In this document: positions 1 through 9,190 of the stretch, piece after piece
How the letters are laid out: each line of letters opens with the position of its first letter
Numbering within the stretch: position 1 is the stretch's first letter
Source of the DNA: Pontibacter mangrovi
GTDB lineage: Bacteria; Bacteroidota; Bacteroidia; Cytophagales; Hymenobacteraceae
Length of the DNA: 64,000 nucleotides
Assembly: GCF_006385705.1 (NCBI RefSeq)
Contig: NZ_VFRQ01000005.1
Location: 1-64,000, forward strand
Direction of reading: 5' to 3'
Position numbers and translations under genes: made by a program
Notes under the pieces: model-generated
The model's database searches: none
Told to the model about the DNA's origin: nothing
Seen by the model: the letters and a program-made list of their open reading frames with translations, nothing else

Positions 1-74
1 TCCGAACAGAGCAGTTAAGCCCGGGCGCGCCGATGGTACTGGGGTCACACCCGGGAGAGTAGGTGGCCGCCAAC
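1..74 (+). rRNA. rrf: 5S ribosomal RNA, 3' part
   Basis: The window opens inside a 5S rRNA. The conserved blocks of loops B to E are readable: TCCGAACAGAGCAGTTAAGC at the first bases, then GCGCCGATGGTACTGGGGTC and GGGAGAGTAGGTGGCCGCC. The 5' third lies before the window. This is the last gene of an rRNA operon, so 23S and 16S should lie immediately upstream outside the window. The 3' end is placed just after GGCCGCC; it may be a few bases off. Confidence 0.95.
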
Positions 75-82
75 CCCAACAA

Positions 83-122
83 GAAGGGCCCCTCCCCACG
101 CGGAACGGGGCCCTTCCCTTTT
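83..122 (+). terminator. rho-independent terminator of the rRNA operon
   Basis: Perfect inverted repeat GAAGGGCCCC (83-92) and GGGGCCCTTC (107-116) followed by CCTTTTTC. It sits about 10 bases after the 5S gene, the expected position for the end of the rRNA operon. Confidence 0.9.
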
Positions 123-303
123 TCACACCCACCCCCCCACGGGAAGGAGATGAAGCCCGAGCTGTATAAGGCAGGGCTTGCCCTTGCCCTCCCCCCCAAC
201 ATCTGGCCCTGATTCAAAGTATAGAACTCCAGCCTGTTTTAGACTTAATGAAATTATACTGAAAGCTGAACCTTTGCCTAATTGTTTAATATATAAAAAC
301 AAG

Positions 304-338
304 AAAGCCCCTGCCAGACATGACAGAGGCTTTTTTTG
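304..338. terminator. bidirectional terminator hairpin downstream of the M16 gene
   Basis: Stem AAAGCCCCTG (304-313) with CAGAGGCTTT (324-333), followed by T7 on the plus strand and by a U-rich stretch on the minus strand. It lies 18 bases beyond the stop codon of the minus-strand M16 gene and so probably ends the porU-porV-M16 transcript. Confidence 0.8.
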
Positions 339-355
339 TTAATATGGTCTTTGAT

Positions 356-1639
356 TTATTCCTTTCTTCCAGCTACAGCAGTGTAAAGTTCTTCTTCCTT
401 ATAGTACTGGCTTGCAAGAGCTTGAAGTTCTGGGGCTGTTACTGTTCGTATCGTTGTGAGGTAATTGTTGTAATGCTCCAGAGGCAAGTTGTATAGCACA
501 ATGCGTTTGTATCTATCACATTGGTCGAAAATAGTAGCGATGTCATTCAGAAACTTACCCAGCATATAGTTCTTCACTATTTCCAGTTCTTCAGCCGGTA
601 TTTCCTCTTGCTGTAGCTGCTTTACTTCCTTTAGAACCTCTTCTATGGTGTTATCTGTAACGGCATAATTCACATCAGTGCCGATGTAGAAAACGCTGTC
701 ATGCTCTTTAGGAGATATAACTGAATATATTCCGTAAGTATACCCTTTGTCTTCCCGGATGTTGCGCATTAACCTGGAACCAAAATAACCACCAAGCACT
801 TCGTTTAGCACAAGCAGCTTCTGGTAATCCGGGTGGCTTAGCTTGGGCAGCCGTTTACCGATTCGGATAGAGGATTGTAGACTATCCTTCATATGAACCA
901 GTTTATACTTGTCAGTAGGAGCAATTTCAGGATGTGGAGAGGAGACTGATGCAGCAGCCGGTTGAAGTTGCAGTTGAGCTATCTCGTGCTCCAGTTTTCG
1001 CTGTAGCAAATCATCTATAGCCCCACAGGCAAATACCTCAAGCTCCTGGCTAATGAATCTGCCTTTGTAGAATGCCTGAGCCTCCTCTTTGGTGATAGCC
1101 TCCAGTACGCCTTCATCAAAACCATAAGTGTAAGGGTGACTGGAACCGTATACTTGCTGGGTAAAGCTATGGGTGGCCAGGTAATTGTTCTTCTGGCGCT
1201 GCACCTTTAACGATTGTATCGTCCGTTGCTTCAGGAGCTTAAACTCCTCCTCAGGGAAAGCTGGGTTCTGAAGCACATCCAGTACAAGCGGTAACAGCTC
1301 CTGAGTGTACTTGGCTAAGCAATACAGGGTAAATTCCGTACGGTCGTAGCCATGGTTATTCTCAAATGAGGCGCCATAGTAGCCAACTTTGTCAGCTATT
1401 TGCTTAGCTGTATAGTTAATGGTGCCCTCCAGCAGCATTTTAGCGGCCAGGTCGGAGCATCCTTTCTCAGCTTCAAACCACTTACCGGCTTTAAAAACAA
1501 AATCCAGCCTGACAACAGGCTGGGTTTCGCTTTTGATTAGGTGCAGTCTGGCTCCGTTGCTTAGGTGCGTTACCTCGGCTATCTGCAAGCTGACGGCATC
1601 TATTTCGTATGTGTCTGGTGCTTTTGTTCTATCAAGCAT
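356..1639 (-). CDS. M16 family protein lacking the zinc site (inactive insulinase-type subunit)
   Basis: The 427-residue protein has the two-lobed M16 (insulinase/pitrilysin) layout of about 400-450 residues, with an N-terminal lobe opening on LSNGARLHLI and a C-terminal lobe with the R/Y signature SRLMRNIREDKGYTYG. The zinc motif HXXEH should occur where GCSDLAAKM stands; all three key residues (H, E, H) are replaced by D, A and K. In the family, such proteins pair with an active HXXEH subunit and help bind substrate; this pairing is inferred here. No active partner is adjacent, because an rRNA operon lies downstream. There is no signal peptide, so the protein looks cytoplasmic or periplasmic by association. 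It starts 17 bases after the porV stop and is probably co-transcribed with porU-porV. Confidence 0.85.
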   Translation of the reverse strand: MLDRTKAPDTYEIDAVSLQIAEVTHLSNGARLHLIKSETQPVVRLDFVFKAGKWFEAEKGCSDLAAKMLLEGTINYTAKQIADKVGYYGASFENNHGYDRTEFTLYCLAKYTQELLPLVLDVLQNPAFPEEEFKLLKQRTIQSLKVQRQKNNYLATHSFTQQVYGSSHPYTYGFDEGVLEAITKEEAQAFYKGRFISQELEVFACGAIDDLLQRKLEHEIAQLQLQPAAASVSSPHPEIAPTDKYKLVHMKDSLQSSIRIGKRLPKLSHPDYQKLLVLNEVLGGYFGSRLMRNIREDKGYTYGIYSVISPKEHDSVFYIGTDVNYAVTDNTIEEVLKEVKQLQQEEIPAEELEIVKNYMLGKFLNDIATIFDQCDRYKRIVLYNLPLEHYNNYLTTIRTVTAPELQALASQYYKEEELYTAVAGRKE

Positions 1640-1656
1640 TCTTTTTAAGTTATTTA

Positions 1657-2793
1657 CTATTCCAGGTTAAGGGCTAAGGTAAATCGCCAGGTGTCGGCCA
1701 GCGGGTTGCCCTGCTCGTTCGGGATGAGATAGGCAGCATCCAGGCCAAATTTCTGGTAACGTATTCCTAAACCAGCGGAGAAATACTTTCTTCCTCCTTT
1801 ATCAGGATTTTCGTAAAAATATCCGGCACGGGCTGCAAAAAGCTCATTATACCAATACTCTACACCTGCAGAAAGGTTTACCTCTTTCAGTTCTTCGCTT
1901 GCGCCTCCTTCAGCATCCCCGAAAGATGAGAAGATGCCGCTGATCACGCTCTGGTCGGTATCCGCGCCTGGCGATGGTACAAGCAGTTTGTTCGCATCGA
2001 GCAGGAAAGTGAGGGAGTTGAAGGCGTCCAGGTTATACTTAACCGCTGTTCCCAGCTTTAAATTGGTTGGCAAAAAGCTTTTATCCTCATTCTCGGAGTA
2101 GGCGATTTTGCCCCCGATGTTGGAGATATTGCCGGCCAGCGCCAGGTTCAGGTTCTGGCTCAGGTCCTTGTTGTAGTATACACCCACATCAACCGAGGCC
2201 GTGTTTCCGGGCTGAGACTCAGTATTGCTGGTGCCACTCACGTTTACATCTCCGGCAAGATTAGAGTGGATAAAGCGGGCGCTAATGCCTACGCTAAAGT
2301 TCTCACTCAGCGCCTGACCATAAGAAACAGCCACGGCATACTCTTTCGGGTTGTAATTGCGAAGCGGATTCTGGTTCGCGTCTATAAACTGAATCTCTCC
2401 CAGGTCGAAGTACATCAAAGACACCGCAAGGGCAGAAGTCTCGTTCAGCTTTTTATAGCCCGACAGGTAATTGAGCGACATGTCGTCCACGATGTTGCGC
2501 AACCACGGGGAGTAGGAGAAAGAAACGCTAAGGTCGTTCTCCACAAAACCCAACTTTGCCGGGTTCCAGTAAGAGGCATTCGCATCTGGCGATATAGCCA
2601 CACCGGCGTCGCCCAAAGCCGCTGAACGAGAGTCAGGCCCCACCGTCAGGATAGGCACAGCTGTGGTAACAGCATTTAGATCTGAGCCTGTTGTGGTTGT
2701 AGGCGGAGGTGTTTGTTGAGCGATTGCAGCTGGCGCCGAAAGTAAGGCAAACGCTAACGCGGCGGCCTTCAGTAACTTACTATTTTTCTGCAT
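1657..2793 (-). CDS. porV: type IX secretion outer membrane protein PorV (LptO)
   Basis: 378 residues with a clear Sec signal peptide (cleavage near AIA-QQ at about residue 26) and the FadL-like beta-barrel architecture of PorV. The start of the mature protein, TVGPDSRSAALGDAGVA followed by NASYWNPAKLGF, is diagnostic. In the type IX secretion system PorV binds the C-terminal signal of cargo leaving the SprA pore and hands it to the PorU sortase at the cell surface. The gene follows porU by 49 bases on the same strand, a common pairing in Bacteroidota. Alternating amphipathic strands run to the C-terminal TWRFTLALNLE, which ends in an aromatic/hydrophobic pattern typical of outer membrane barrels. 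Confidence 0.95.
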   Translation of the reverse strand: MQKNSKLLKAAALAFALLSAPAAIAQQTPPPTTTTGSDLNAVTTAVPILTVGPDSRSAALGDAGVAISPDANASYWNPAKLGFVENDLSVSFSYSPWLRNIVDDMSLNYLSGYKKLNETSALAVSLMYFDLGEIQFIDANQNPLRNYNPKEYAVAVSYGQALSENFSVGISARFIHSNLAGDVNVSGTSNTESQPGNTASVDVGVYYNKDLSQNLNLALAGNISNIGGKIAYSENEDKSFLPTNLKLGTAVKYNLDAFNSLTFLLDANKLLVPSPGADTDQSVISGIFSSFGDAEGGASEELKEVNLSAGVEYWYNELFAARAGYFYENPDKGGRKYFSAGLGIRYQKFGLDAAYLIPNEQGNPLADTWRFTLALNLE

Positions 2794-2842
2794 AAGAAGG
2801 GTATTGATAGCTATATCAAATATAGAAATTTTTAATACTATA

Positions 2843-5800
2843 CTACTTTAAAATTACAAGTTTCTCGAACCGGGACGCTTTCGCGCCATCCTGCCGCGAC
2901 CGCACATTTACTCTATACAGGTAAACGCCGCCCGGCAACTTTTCATTGTGCTCGTTGCGGCCATCCCAGTTAATTTCTGCCACACGCGTGCGGCTGCCGT
3001 TGCTGATGGTTTGCAATGTCTGCACCAGTTTGCCGGCTATAGTATAAATCTGTACCTCAATCTCGAGGTCTTCACCGGCCCTGTTATGGTCAAAAAGAAA
3101 TGTCGTATTATCAGAGAACGGGTTAGGGTAGTTTATCACCTGCTCTAACGCAAGATGGGCATCATTAGATACATAAAATTCTATATAGCCTTCTGCGGAG
3201 TTATTGTGTGTGTCCCAGGCCTTGAGCCGCAGGGTATGCTTGCCGGGCTGCAGATCTTTGAGCGGGTATCTTACCTGGCCCTGCTGATATGTGTCTGCCA
3301 CCGACGTATAAAAGTTGTTCAGGACAATAAGCGAGTCAGCCCTGTCATCGAGCACGGCGGTGATCTCGTGGCCTATACCCAAGCCTGCCGTGTTGATGCC
3401 GCTGTCATCAAAAAGGTTTGCCAGGAGCGTGGTGGTTTGGCCGGTGACTCCTCCTGATACAAAGGACTCGTCATCCATATAGAGCTTAACGGTGGGCGGG
3501 GCAGAGTCGGGAAGGATGCTTTTAGCGGTGCCGCCTATTACTACATCATGGTCAGTGCCCAGGGCGTCCTGGCTGCCGTTGGTAGCGTAGAGGCTGATCT
3601 TGCCGGGGCCATACTCATAGGAAATGTCCTTAGGCACGACAAAGCTCACCTCAAACAGCCCCTGCCGCACACTTGCCTTGCCGTCGTAAAGCACGTTTTC
3701 GCGCACCTGCACCGGCACCTGCTGGCTGCCTTCGTCGCCTTTTGTCTCGCGTGTAACAGGCTTTTCGTATACTTTCAGGTACAGCTCACCGGAAAAGCCA
3801 CTGGCCAGGCTGCCGGCGCTGTGCTGCACCTGCCCGCTCAGCGTCACCAGCGACAGGGCACTGAGCGTGTCGGCTCCGGCCTCGCGGCCATTTATACTTG
3901 TAATTTGCGCCTCCAGGTCGGCATAGGCCAGCTGCATGGAAGGGTCGGAGAGAAGCGAAAAGTTACGGTTATTAACGCCTCTGGAGTTATCGTTTATACT
4001 GTTGTTCTTGGTTAGCCGCACCAGGTCGCCGAGGCGCGGCATGTGGCCATTGATAGGGGTAAAGGCGGCGCTAAAGAAGTTGCGGTTGAGCACGCGGTTG
4101 CCGTTAGAGTATACGGGCCGGGTGGTGGTGAGCAGCCCCACAGCGCCACCGCCTTCGTGCAGCAGCGCCAGTTCAGCCCCGGATGGGCGTCCCGGATCGT
4201 CGTAGCGGCCAAACTCGCAGGTGGCGGTCAGCAGAAAAGTCAAGTTGTCTTTGTTTTGCCAGTTGCTTATCTGCGGCAGCGTGAGCACCTGCTCTGCTGC
4301 CCAACTCACTTCATTGCCGTGGCCAGTGTAGTTCGTGATGAGGGAGCCCTGCTCTATCGCTTTATCCAGATCGGCGGAGGCCTCTGGCGCGCGCTGTCCG
4401 TTGGCTACTGCCTCCTGCTGGTAAAGGTCGAGGTATACTTTGGTAGGATTATACTTTGGGAACTGCGCCTCCAGGTAATCAGCCAGAAACTCAGCGTCGT
4501 TCTGATGCTCGTTATAGTCGCCGTCGTCTGCTACCAGCGTAATGCGGCTGCGCCAGCTGCCAAAGTGGCTCGGGCTGTCGTAGTTGATGATCTTATTTAC
4601 CAACGTGGCCGCCTCTGCCGCAGATGTTGCCGGTAGCCTGCCAATGCCGATGTCCAGAAGGTGGTCGCCCTGCGAGTTTTCTGCCCACTCGCCCTCGTCC
4701 TCATCCAAAAAGCCATAATAATCCTCAGAGCTGTAGCTGGCAATCGGGTGCAGCGACTCCCGCGACTCATACACCGGCACAAAGTTGGTGTTGTTGCGGA
4801 TGCGGTCCTTATAGTCGTAGGAGGCGTCGCCGAAGAGCAGCAGGTACATTGCCTCCCCCTCCTGCTTGCTGCTGCGGCCATAGAGCATGCGCATAAAGTC
4901 GCGGATGGCCGTTACATCCTGCGCCCCCGACGCAAACTCGTTAAAGACCTGAGGCGTGGTTACCACCTGTACCTCCATCTGGCTATGCTGCGCCCGGTGG
5001 CTGGCAAGGCGCTGCGCCTCCTGCAGAAAAGCCGGGTGCGTGATGATGACAAGGTCGAGGGAGCCGTTTTGGTTTAGGCTGTGGAGGTTTTGGTTCTGTA
5101 CGGGGCCCACCGCCACAGGCTTGCTGCTGATGTTGCCGCCCTGGAAAGCCACAAACTCGCGTAGCACATCGGTGGCTACGCTAAAACGCCCGTTGTCGTG
5201 CTGCTGTACCACGGGCTGCAGCGGGTTCGTTACATCCCAAACCGAGGCATCGTTGGGGGTGTCGGCAAGTATAAACGTACTGACAGGCTGTTTTATACTT
5301 TGCAGCGACCGGAAAGAAGTCTGCGCCCCATACAGCTTTAATTGGCGCTCATACCGCAGCTCCAGGTAGTTCAGGTAACCCACGGCGCCCGAGCTGCCCC
5401 CGGGGCTAAAGGTTAGCGACACAGTATAGCCTTCACTGCCCAGCTGCTGTTGCCCGGTAGCATAGGTTTGGGTGCTGTTTACTCCCTCAGGGTGATATTT
5501 GGAGGTGCCGCGGCCCGCGATCTGCTGCGTGCCGAGTGCTTGGTTGTTGAGCTGAACGGTAAAAGAGGAGCTGGAAGGGGAGTTTGCCATGAGGGCCGCC
5601 GTCAGCTTTACCTGCGAGCCGGCTACCACATCAGAAACATCAAAACTGAAGCTCCGGCTGGGCTGAAAGGTACTAAACTCCTCACCGTACCACTCCCTGC
5701 CCGAAAACACCATATTTTTCAAGTCCTTTTCGTGGAACAGGCGCTCGTTGTAGCTGGTGATGATTTGGGCGGCGCCACTGGCCTGGGCGCGGGTGTTAAT

Positions 5801-6286
5801 GCGGGCACCGGGGCTTTGGTTTATCCGAAGAAAGTAAAAAGCCGTGTCGGAGTATACATTAAATGAATGCCTGAACTGCTCCTGCGCCTCGTCATACGCC
5901 CAGGTGTGCGGTCCCTGCGCGTAAAACAGCACGAAGTCGCCGTCGTCAAACTTCCCGTCGGCCTCGCCCACTACCAGGATCGCGTTCTCCTGCAGGTCGT
6001 CGGGGCGGGGGGCGCCGTTGGGCTGGGGCAGCATGCCGCCCCCGTTGCCAAAGAGCTGAATCTTTTTGGGATCTATACTTTGGGCGCTGATGCCCAAGTC
6101 CTGCAGCAGGCTTTTGTCTATTTTATAGATGCCGCTTTGGGTAACAGCCAGCTTGTACCAGTTGCCGGTGCTGAGAACGGAGTTAGAAGAGAAAGAGGCA
6201 GTAGCTGTGGTTTGCGCGTTAGCGGCAGTCAGGCCGGAGAGCAGACAGAGCGCACAAGCGTAAACCAAGCGGTTGAGCCACATCAT
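2843..6286 (-). CDS. porU: type IX secretion sortase PorU
   Basis: About 1147 residues counted from the ATG at 6286 (a TTG two codons upstream is less likely). A signal peptide ends near ANA-QT. The middle contains a gingipain-type C25 peptidase domain: catalytic His656 in NYTGHGNE and Cys690 in LTATCEFGRYDDP, 34 residues apart as in gingipains. The C-terminus has an FlgD/Ig-like fold and a type IX sorting-like tail (PGGVYLYRV ... KLVILK). PorU cleaves the C-terminal signal of secreted cargo and attaches the cargo to lipopolysaccharide at the cell surface, working with PorV encoded next. A hairpin at 6306-6345 separates this operon from purS. Confidence 0.95.
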   Translation of the reverse strand: MMWLNRLVYACALCLLSGLTAANAQTTATASFSSNSVLSTGNWYKLAVTQSGIYKIDKSLLQDLGISAQSIDPKKIQLFGNGGGMLPQPNGAPRPDDLQENAILVVGEADGKFDDGDFVLFYAQGPHTWAYDEAQEQFRHSFNVYSDTAFYFLRINQSPGARINTRAQASGAAQIITSYNERLFHEKDLKNMVFSGREWYGEEFSTFQPSRSFSFDVSDVVAGSQVKLTAALMANSPSSSSFTVQLNNQALGTQQIAGRGTSKYHPEGVNSTQTYATGQQQLGSEGYTVSLTFSPGGSSGAVGYLNYLELRYERQLKLYGAQTSFRSLQSIKQPVSTFILADTPNDASVWDVTNPLQPVVQQHDNGRFSVATDVLREFVAFQGGNISSKPVAVGPVQNQNLHSLNQNGSLDLVIITHPAFLQEAQRLASHRAQHSQMEVQVVTTPQVFNEFASGAQDVTAIRDFMRMLYGRSSKQEGEAMYLLLFGDASYDYKDRIRNNTNFVPVYESRESLHPIASYSSEDYYGFLDEDEGEWAENSQGDHLLDIGIGRLPATSAAEAATLVNKIINYDSPSHFGSWRSRITLVADDGDYNEHQNDAEFLADYLEAQFPKYNPTKVYLDLYQQEAVANGQRAPEASADLDKAIEQGSLITNYTGHGNEVSWAAEQVLTLPQISNWQNKDNLTFLLTATCEFGRYDDPGRPSGAELALLHEGGGAVGLLTTTRPVYSNGNRVLNRNFFSAAFTPINGHMPRLGDLVRLTKNNSINDNSRGVNNRNFSLLSDPSMQLAYADLEAQITSINGREAGADTLSALSLVTLSGQVQHSAGSLASGFSGELYLKVYEKPVTRETKGDEGSQQVPVQVRENVLYDGKASVRQGLFEVSFVVPKDISYEYGPGKISLYATNGSQDALGTDHDVVIGGTAKSILPDSAPPTVKLYMDDESFVSGGVTGQTTTLLANLFDDSGINTAGLGIGHEITAVLDDRADSLIVLNNFYTSVADTYQQGQVRYPLKDLQPGKHTLRLKAWDTHNNSAEGYIEFYVSNDAHLALEQVINYPNPFSDNTTFLFDHNRAGEDLEIEVQIYTIAGKLVQTLQTISNGSRTRVAEINWDGRNEHNEKLPGGVYLYRVNVRSRQDGAKASRFEKLVILK

Positions 6287-6305
6287 AAGCAAGTATAAGT
6301 TAGGG

Positions 6306-6345
6306 AAAGCTGCCAGTGTTGCGCAGGCACAGGCACTGGCAGCTT
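6306..6345 (-). terminator. hairpin between purS and porU
   Basis: Perfect 13-base arms AAAGCTGCCAGTG (6306-6318) and CACTGGCAGCTTT (6333-6345). It lies between the purS stop and the porU start. The U tract on the minus strand is short (TTTCCCT), so termination may be partial. Confidence 0.65.
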
Positions 6346-6396
6346 TTCTGCTATGCTACCAAAGATACGGCTAAAATGTTGAAATAGAGCAGCCAG

Positions 6397-6648
6397 TTAG
6401 GCCTGCTTCAGCTCAAAGGTATAAGACTCCATGATCAGGTTGGCCAGCAGTTTGCTGCAGGCTTTCTCCACCTTCTCGCGGGCAATCGCCTCTGTTTCCG
6501 CCTCCAGGTTCAGGGTGATGTGCTTGCCTATGCGCACGTCGTCTACCTGGTCCAGGCCAAGGTGCTCCAGACCTAACAATACAGCTTTGCCTTGCGGGTC
6601 CAGTAGCTCAGGGCGGGGCATTACGTCAATTTCAGCAACAAATTTCAT
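6397..6648 (-). CDS. purS: phosphoribosylformylglycinamidine synthase subunit PurS
   Basis: 83 residues, the usual PurS length. It reads as a single alpha/beta PurS fold, with MKFVAEIDVMPRPELLDPQG at the N-terminus and the VRIGKHITL strand in the middle. PurS, PurQ and small PurL together convert FGAR to FGAM in purine synthesis; PurS is the non-catalytic bridging subunit. Its ATG overlaps the pssA stop (ATGA, 6645-6648), implying translational coupling with a phospholipid gene. purQ lies about 9 kb away at 15918 and purL is not in the window, so the three-subunit enzyme is encoded at scattered loci. Confidence 0.92.
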   Translation of the reverse strand: MKFVAEIDVMPRPELLDPQGKAVLLGLEHLGLDQVDDVRIGKHITLNLEAETEAIAREKVEKACSKLLANLIMESYTFELKQA

Positions 6649-7352
6649 GATGTATGGGATGTTTTTTTGATGATAGACAATAGAACGTACAGCACTATGA
6701 TAAGCGGTATGGCCGCGAATTTAAGCATAGCCGCCAAGATAACCGACAAGCCCAGGAAAATAAAGCGTATCGCGTTATCCTGCCACGTAAAGTTCTTGAA
6801 CTTAAGGGCAAACAGCGGCAGCTCCGCCACCAGCAGGTACGAGAGTATAAGCGTCAGCGAAAGCAGCACCACCGGGTTCAGGATGATCTCGAAAGCCAGC
6901 AGCCCCTCCGTCTCCAGAATCAGCGGCAGCGAGGCCACAAACAGCGTGCAGGCCGGTGTGGGCAAGCCGATAAACGAGGTGGTCTGGCGGGTGTCGATGT
7001 TGAACTTGGCCAGGCGCAGTGCCGAGAAAATGGTGATCAGGAAGCCGAAGAAAGGGACGATATCCGCAGGGATGCCCGCCACCGAAGCGCCGGCGCGCTG
7101 CAAAAGTATAAACATCACCGTGCCCGGCACCACGCCAAACGATACCATGTCCGCCAGCGAGTCCAGCTGCTTGCCAATCTCAGAGTACGCGTGGATCAGG
7201 CGGGCTACCATGCCATCCAGAAAATCGAACACGGCGGCGATGCCCACCAGGTAGGCGGTGGTAACCAACTCTCCTTTAAAGGCAAAGTATAGCGCCAGGC
7301 AACCAGAGAACAGGTTCAGGCAGGTAATGGCGTTCGGAATGTGTTTTTTCAT
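6645..7352 (-). CDS. pssA: CDP-diacylglycerol--serine O-phosphatidyltransferase
   Basis: 235-residue integral membrane enzyme that makes phosphatidylserine, precursor of phosphatidylethanolamine, from CDP-diacylglycerol and serine. The complete CDP-alcohol phosphotransferase motif D(x2)DG(x2)AR(x8)G(x3)D(x3)D is present: D43, D46, G47, A50, R51, G60, D64, D68. About six to eight hydrophobic segments follow. The opening HIPNAITCLNLFSGC is typical of the PssA branch rather than PgsA. Its stop overlaps the purS start by 4 bases. The metallo-hydrolase gene upstream (ending 7374) is only 21 bases away, so the three genes may form one operon. Confidence 0.93.
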   Translation of the reverse strand: MKKHIPNAITCLNLFSGCLALYFAFKGELVTTAYLVGIAAVFDFLDGMVARLIHAYSEIGKQLDSLADMVSFGVVPGTVMFILLQRAGASVAGIPADIVPFFGFLITIFSALRLAKFNIDTRQTTSFIGLPTPACTLFVASLPLILETEGLLAFEIILNPVVLLSLTLILSYLLVAELPLFALKFKNFTWQDNAIRFIFLGLSVILAAMLKFAAIPLIIVLYVLLSIIKKTSHTS

Positions 7353-7373
7353 GCGGCAAGTATGGCGGCAGGG

Positions 7374-8009
7374 TCACCGCAGAAAGGGGTTATACTTTTT
7401 CTCATAGCCAATGGTGGTTTCCGGGCCATGGCCAGGGTATACCGTCACCTCATCGGGCAGCGTGAAAAGCTTTGTTTTTATACTTTGGATGAGCGTGTCG
7501 AAGTCGCCGCCGGGCAGGTCGGTGCGGCCAATGCTGCCCTGGAAGAGCACATCGCCGCCGATCACGGTCTTATCAGCCTTGTTGTAGAACACCACATGGC
7601 CTGGTGCGTGGCCCGGCGCAAATATCACCTCCAGCTCCGTGTTGCCGAACTTTATACTATCCCCCTCTTTTAGGTAGGAGGCCGGCAGCTGCTCGGCATA
7701 CTGCGGAAAGCCGTAGTTAGACGAGTAAACCGGCACCGCGCGCAGCGTCTGCTCATCGTCCGGATGGATCTCCAGCCCCACGTTATAAGTATCGGCCACA
7801 AACTTGTTGCCCAGCACATGGTCTATATGGCAGTGGGTGTTTAGCAGGCGCACCACCTTCAGGTTATTGTCGGCAATGTACTTTTTCAGCTGCTCCTGCT
7901 CCTGCCGCTCATAGCAGCCGGGGTCTACCACTACGCACTCGTTGGTGTCGTCGTGCAGCAGGTAGGTGTTCTCCTGAAATGGGTTAAAAGTAAGGCAGGT
8001 AACCTCCAT
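7374..8009 (-). CDS. MBL-fold metallo-hydrolase (glyoxalase II-like)
   Basis: 211 residues when started at ATG 8009, which begins MEVTCLTFNPFQENTY as in family members; an 11-codon extension to 8042 is open but unlikely. The metal-binding HCHIDH motif (H59 to H64, THxHxDH pattern) and downstream GHAPGHVVFY, IGGDVLF and YPGHGPETTIG supply the two-metal ligands. This is the short glyoxalase II-like/YcbL-type branch that lacks the long C-terminal glutathione-binding helix domain. It probably hydrolyses thioesters, but the substrate is not determinable. It diverges from the flavin oxidoreductase gene, with 85 bases shared between the two starts. Confidence 0.85.
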   Translation of the reverse strand: MEVTCLTFNPFQENTYLLHDDTNECVVVDPGCYERQEQEQLKKYIADNNLKVVRLLNTHCHIDHVLGNKFVADTYNVGLEIHPDDEQTLRAVPVYSSNYGFPQYAEQLPASYLKEGDSIKFGNTELEVIFAPGHAPGHVVFYNKADKTVIGGDVLFQGSIGRTDLPGGDFDTLIQSIKTKLFTLPDEVTVYPGHGPETTIGYEKKYNPFLR

Positions 8010-8094
8010 AGCTTTCTCTTCTTGATGATCGGGTATGCGCAAAATCGTGGCTCTAAGTTACTAATTTACGCTGTACATCTCGTAACTTGCCCCT

Positions 8095-9186
8095 ATGAAA
8101 TACGATTTTATAGTGGTGGGCCATGGCTTGGCGGGCGCTATTTTGGCCGAAACGCTGCGCAGCCGCGGCAGCAGGGTGCTGGTGATAGACGAGCCGAAAG
8201 AGAACTCCGCCTCCAGGGTGGCGGCCGGTCTGCTGAACCCCGTGGCGGGCAAGCGCTTCGCCAAATCGTGGATGGCCGATACGTTTATACCTGCCGCCGA
8301 TGCTTTTTACGATGCGCTGGAGGCACGTTATGGGCAAAAGCTGTTCTTCCATAAACCTATTTATAAGGTTTTCTCCTCCATAGAAGAGCAAAACACCTGG
8401 ATGGCCAAGAGCGCCGGCGGCAACTGGGGCGACTATATCCTGGCGACGCACACCCAAAGTATAAACCAGCCGGGCATCAACGATCCGTTTGGCGGCATTA
8501 TGATCGGGCGGGGCGGCTACCTGCACGTGTTTGCGATGCTGGACTTGCTGACGGAAGACCTTGTGAAGCAAAACCTGCTGCTGCCCGAGCGGTTTGACAT
8601 GCAGGAGCTGCAGCTGACGGAGAGCGGCGTGAAGTATAAAAGTATGGAGGCCGGTCAGCTCATCTTTTGCGAAGGGTACCAGGTCATCCACAACCCATAC
8701 TTTAAGTGGCTGCCCATACAACCTACCAAGGGCGAGGTGCTGGAGGTGCAGGCCGATGAGAATTTAGCCCCGGAACGCATCTATAACAAAGCAGTTTACG
8801 TTGTTCCGGAAGGAGCAGGCCGCTTCATTATCGGGGCCACCTACGACTGGCGCAACCCTAACGAGGAAACGACACCACAGGGAAGAGAGGAACTCAGCGA
8901 GCGGCTCCGGCAGATCACACCGCAGAAGTTTGAGGTTACAGGGCAGTGGGCAGGCATCCGGCCGGCCGTGCGCGACCGCAGGCCGCTGGCCGGCACGCAC
9001 CCCCAGTATAAACAGCTGAGCGTGTTTAACGGCATGGGCTCTAAAGGCGTGCTGATGGCACCTTACCTGGCCCAAAACTTTGCCGCCGCACTGGCCGACG
9101 AAGAGGAGCTAATGCCGGAGATACACATTTTTAGATATTTATCGTTATATTACGAGTATATAGACCAACAGAACCAGCAACCATAA
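8095..9186 (+). CDS. FAD-dependent amine oxidoreductase (DAO family)
   Basis: 363 residues. The N-terminal Rossmann dinucleotide motif reads IVVGHGLAGAILAETL with the beta2 acidic end VLVIDEP, so FAD binding is expected. The order of motifs (RVAAGLLNPVAGKR, later PTKGEVLEV, VYVVPEGAGRFIIGATYDW and GIRPAVRDRRPLAGTHP) matches the D-amino-acid oxidase/glycine oxidase superfamily, close to the oxidase domain of MnmC. The substrate is unknown. No signal peptide is seen. The stop is 4 bases before the next gene's start, so it is the first gene of a three-gene plus-strand operon with an envelope protein and a serine hydrolase, an unexpected combination. Confidence 0.8.
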   Translation: MKYDFIVVGHGLAGAILAETLRSRGSRVLVIDEPKENSASRVAAGLLNPVAGKRFAKSWMADTFIPAADAFYDALEARYGQKLFFHKPIYKVFSSIEEQNTWMAKSAGGNWGDYILATHTQSINQPGINDPFGGIMIGRGGYLHVFAMLDLLTEDLVKQNLLLPERFDMQELQLTESGVKYKSMEAGQLIFCEGYQVIHNPYFKWLPIQPTKGEVLEVQADENLAPERIYNKAVYVVPEGAGRFIIGATYDWRNPNEETTPQGREELSERLRQITPQKFEVTGQWAGIRPAVRDRRPLAGTHPQYKQLSVFNGMGSKGVLMAPYLAQNFAAALADEEELMPEIHIFRYLSLYYEYIDQQNQQP

Positions 9187-9190
9187 GCGC

